A DNA stretch of 6,158 bases from JAEYZS01 sp031374125 (GTDB lineage: Bacteria > Bdellovibrionota > Bdellovibrionia > Bdellovibrionales > JAEYZS01), in assembly GCA_031374125.1 (NCBI GenBank), contig JANMFM010000369.1, positions 1 through 6,158 of the forward strand. The letters run 5' to 3'. Below are positions 4,698 through 6,158 of this stretch, piece by piece. Positions within the stretch are counted from its first letter, which is position 1; the number at the start of each line of letters is the position of its first letter. The notes under the pieces are model-generated. The model ran no database searches, was not told the origin of the DNA, and worked only from the letters and a program-made list of their open reading frames with translations. Both the position numbers and the translations under genes were made by a program.

Positions 4698-5348
4698 TTA
4701 TTTCCAAAGATCTTCTTGATATTCAAAGTTGCACTCTTTTTTTATCTTTTGAAGGTAAGAGTGAAGTTTTGGCGAGAATTGAAACTCCGGAACCACATAC
4801 ATTCCCCAAAGATGAGAAGCAAGTATCACATCATGAAGAGTGAGAAGTTTAGACTTATAGTATTCCTTAATATCTTCTTCTAGGTTCACTAGGCATTCTT
4901 GAAGTTCTTTTTCAAAAAGATTTCTATTTTTAACTAAGACTTCAAATGGGCCTCTCTTTTGTTCTTTCTTTTTTTGAAAGTACATTCTCGATTTATCATC
5001 GAATTCTTTTGTATATATAAAGTAAGGCATTGCAAGGCTATGAACATATCCTGAAAGTTCATTCACTCTTTCTTCGAATGATTTCCATTCTTGAGTGGCC
5101 ATTGTTTTCTTCGTATCAAATTTATTTTCAATATCAATAAGAGAAATAATATCTAAGCTCTCATTGATCGCATTTCTATTCTCATTCACCCAAATGGGAA
5201 GCATTTTGCTGCCCGCAAGTTTCATTGGCGTCTGCTCATCATCGTAACGAAGAAGTTTTGTATCGTAATTAATTTTCAAAAAACCTGCGGCCATTCTCAC
5301 GCGAACGCAAAATGGACAGTGACTATAATGATAGAGAGTAGGTTTCAT
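4698..5348 (-). CDS. grxB: Glutaredoxin 2 (GrxB)
   Basis: GrxB is a glutathione-dependent dithiol oxidoreductase with a GST-like fold, acting in the cytoplasm to reduce protein disulfides and mixed glutathione disulfides. The 216-residue length matches the usual 215 or so for Grx2. The thioredoxin-like half starts MKPTLYHYSHCPFCVRVRM, with active-site Cys11-Pro-Phe-Cys14. It continues to the MLPIWV segment with cis-Pro51 and the glutathione-binding ESLDI at 63-67, equivalent to VPI and ESMDI in the E. coli protein as I recall it. Residues from about 90 on form the all-helical C-terminal domain, which is divergent. The start is ATG 5348: AGGAG lies six bases upstream and the protein then begins exactly like the family. 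An in-frame extension to 5537 adds 63 residues with no family resemblance. The gene is complete and single, with the next minus-strand gene 99 bp downstream. Confidence 0.93.
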   Translation of the reverse strand: MKPTLYHYSHCPFCVRVRMAAGFLKINYDTKLLRYDDEQTPMKLAGSKMLPIWVNENRNAINESLDIISLIDIENKFDTKKTMATQEWKSFEERVNELSGYVHSLAMPYFIYTKEFDDKSRMYFQKKKEQKRGPFEVLVKNRNLFEKELQECLVNLEEDIKEYYKSKLLTLHDVILASHLWGMYVVPEFQFSPKLHSYLQKIKKECNFEYQEDLWK

Positions 5349-5590
5349 ATTATTCTCCTGCTGTAACAACAAAAACTGTGGGCCCCTAGAAGGACTTAGG
5401 TTAGCACATTCGATATACATGGGAATAATTTTTGGAAAATCGAAAGTTATTGGCTTTAGGCTGGACTTGATTTCTAACCGTTTTGCATTAGATTCCCTAC
5501 ATGCATACATTTTCAGCAAAAATATCTTTTTGAGCATAATAGTTAAAGTACTGAATTTACTTAGTTTTTAGGTTTGAGGTGCGTTGCGCA
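5349..5590. other. Gene-free spacer between grxB and the rRNA promoter region
   Basis: About 240 bp separate grxB from the first rRNA UP-like tract. The grxB ribosome-binding site (AGGAG) is at its left end. An open minus-strand frame across 5349-5537 reads as non-protein-like and is not supported. I find no good consensus promoter for grxB here and no RNA gene. Confidence 0.5.
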
Positions 5591-5660
5591 AAATTTTTTT
5601 AGTTTTTTTTAAATTATTTTTGAAGAATGCATTGACGGGAATAGGCCATTTCTGTACAAC
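5591..5660 (+). promoter_or_regulatory. rRNA promoter P1 with UP-like A/T tract
   Basis: TTGACG (5632-5637) and TACAAC (5655-5660) are exactly 17 bp apart. Immediately upstream, 5591-5620 is almost pure A/T with long T runs, the expected position and composition of an UP element that binds the RNA polymerase alpha subunits. Transcription would start near 5667, about 250 bp before the mature 16S. Confidence 0.72.
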
Positions 5661-5690
5661 ACATTTCACCTTTTCGAGATAACTAAATTA

Positions 5691-5754
5691 CTTTAAAAAA
5701 TATTTAAATAATTTAAAAATACTCGTTGACGAAATATTGGAACTCTAATATTTC
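5691..5754 (+). promoter_or_regulatory. rRNA promoter P2 with UP-like A/T tract
   Basis: A second TTGACG (5726-5731), identical to that of P1, is followed after 17 bp by TATTTC (5749-5754). An A/T-only stretch (about 5691-5721) precedes it. Tandem P1-P2 promoters about 94 bp apart are a familiar rRNA operon layout. The -10 is weaker than that of P1. Confidence 0.62.
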
Positions 5755-5769
5755 AAACCTTCTTGTTTT

Positions 5770-5781
5770 TGCTCTTTGAAA
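5770..5781 (+). promoter_or_regulatory. boxA antitermination element of the rRNA leader
   Basis: TGCTCTTTGAAA closely matches the rRNA boxA consensus (TGCTCTTTAACA in E. coli). It lies downstream of both promoters and about 140 bp before the 16S gene. boxA RNA recruits NusB-NusE so that polymerase can pass through the untranslated rRNA operon without Rho termination. Confidence 0.75.
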
Positions 5782-5824
5782 ACTAAATAGCTTTATAAGA
5801 ATCAGTTATTATTTTTTGGGTCTC

Positions 5825-5846
5825 GTTAATCGAGTAATCGATTAAC
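5825..5846 (+). repeat. Perfect leader hairpin before 16S rRNA
   Basis: GTTAATCGA (5825-5833) and TCGATTAAC (5838-5846) are perfect 9-bp arms with a GTAA loop, about 73 nt before the mature 16S start. In the pre-rRNA this should fold as a stable local stem. It may aid leader folding or processing; the RNase III site itself normally needs pairing with sequence beyond the 16S 3' end, which is outside this window. Confidence 0.6.
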
Positions 5847-5918
5847 AAGTCAAAATTTGAATTTTAATTTCGCAACAATTTATATTGATTTATGAGTAGT
5901 TCGAACTTTTTTACTTTT

Positions 5919-6158
5919 TAAGTGAAGAGTTTGATTCTGGCTCAGGACAAACGCTGGCGGCGTGCCTAATACATGCAAGTCGAGCGACGAAAGCCTTCGG
6001 GTGAGTAAGAGCGGCGCACGGGCGAGGAACACGTAGATAATCTGCCCTTCAGTGGGGAATAACTCTCCGAAAGGAGTGCTAATACCGCATAAGACCACAA
6101 GCTCTGAGGAGCAAGGGGTTAAAGGATTTATTCGCTGAAGGATGAGTCTGCGTCCGAT
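5919..6158 (+). rRNA. rrs: 16S ribosomal RNA, 5' part (continues past right edge)
   Basis: The universal start GAAGAGTTTGATTCTGGCTC at 5924-5943 aligns to E. coli positions 6 onward, placing the mature 5' end near 5919. It is followed by AACGCTGGCGGCGTGCCTAA and TACATGCAAGTCGAGCG, the variable V1 loop, then GCGCACGGGCGAGGAACACG and TAATACCGCATAAGACCACA. The window ends at TCTGCGTCCGAT. About 240 of some 1,500 nt are visible. The sequence suggests Bdellovibrionota, possibly near Bacteriovorax. A T replaces the C usual in TTTGATCCTGG. The adjoining promoters and boxA show that this is the head of a real rRNA operon. Confidence 0.97.

Noticed and set aside
5349..5537. 63-residue N-terminal extension of GrxB
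   Set aside because: ATG 5348 has an excellent ribosome-binding site and the protein then starts as the family does; the extension resembles nothing in the family.
5583..5600. Mini-hairpin TGCG-TTG-CGCA followed by a T run as a terminator
   Set aside because: A 4-bp stem is too weak, no plus-strand gene ends nearby, and the T run is better explained as the P1 UP-like tract.
5880..6098. Minus-strand frame overlapping 16S
   Set aside because: It lies antisense to conserved rRNA sequence; such frames are a routine artefact.

Overview
The window comes from an AT-rich bacterium. The best taxonomic clue is the first 240 nt or so of a 16S rRNA gene at the right edge. Its opening region and its GCATAAGACCACA / GGATGAGTCTGCGTCCGAT stretches look to me like the Bdellovibrionota (Bdellovibrio, Bacteriovorax and relatives), with the low GC leaning towards the Bacteriovorax side. 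This is recognition from memory, not a search result.

Layout from left to right. (1) A minus-strand gene runs off the left edge. Its visible 249 residues end inside a lytic transglycosylase (SLT) domain. (2) A complete plus-strand type II toxin-antitoxin operon, brnT-brnA, has a perfect 8+8 bp inverted repeat sitting between a good -35 and -10. The -10 spacing suggests that the toxin mRNA begins at, or next to, its own ATG. (3) A scar region follows. A cysteine-rich minus-strand reading frame with no recognisable start runs head-to-head into a plus-strand relic of an L,D-transpeptidase gene. The relic lacks its N-terminus and carries a one-base frameshift near 2056. (4) Next comes a small secreted protein built from two exact-period 41-residue repeats, ending at a strong terminator. 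(5) An intact, secreted L,D-transpeptidase (YkuD family, minus strand) is the paralogue of the relic. It is divergent from (6) a small secreted immunoglobulin-like (ASH / choice-of-anchor D type) protein. That gene's terminator lies inside the 3' end of (7) a convergent minus-strand hypothetical gene. (8) grxB (glutaredoxin 2) follows on the minus strand. (9) The last 0.57 kb before the 16S gene is an rRNA control region with two tandem promoters, A/T-rich UP-like tracts, a boxA antiterminator and a leader hairpin.

Functionally the left two thirds is accessory, with a cell-envelope theme: peptidoglycan cleavage (SLT), peptidoglycan cross-link or amino-acid exchange (L,D-transpeptidase) and small exported disulfide-type proteins. 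A toxin-antitoxin pair and gene debris are mixed in. The three exported-protein genes share nearly the same unusual ribosome-binding site (AAGGGGG). The right end (grxB, rRNA) is housekeeping. I do not see a complete new multi-gene system. The more unusual items are the two-repeat exported protein, the leaderless-looking brnT with its operator-in-promoter layout, the rearranged L,D-transpeptidase relic, and the motif-rich SLT protein cut by the left edge.
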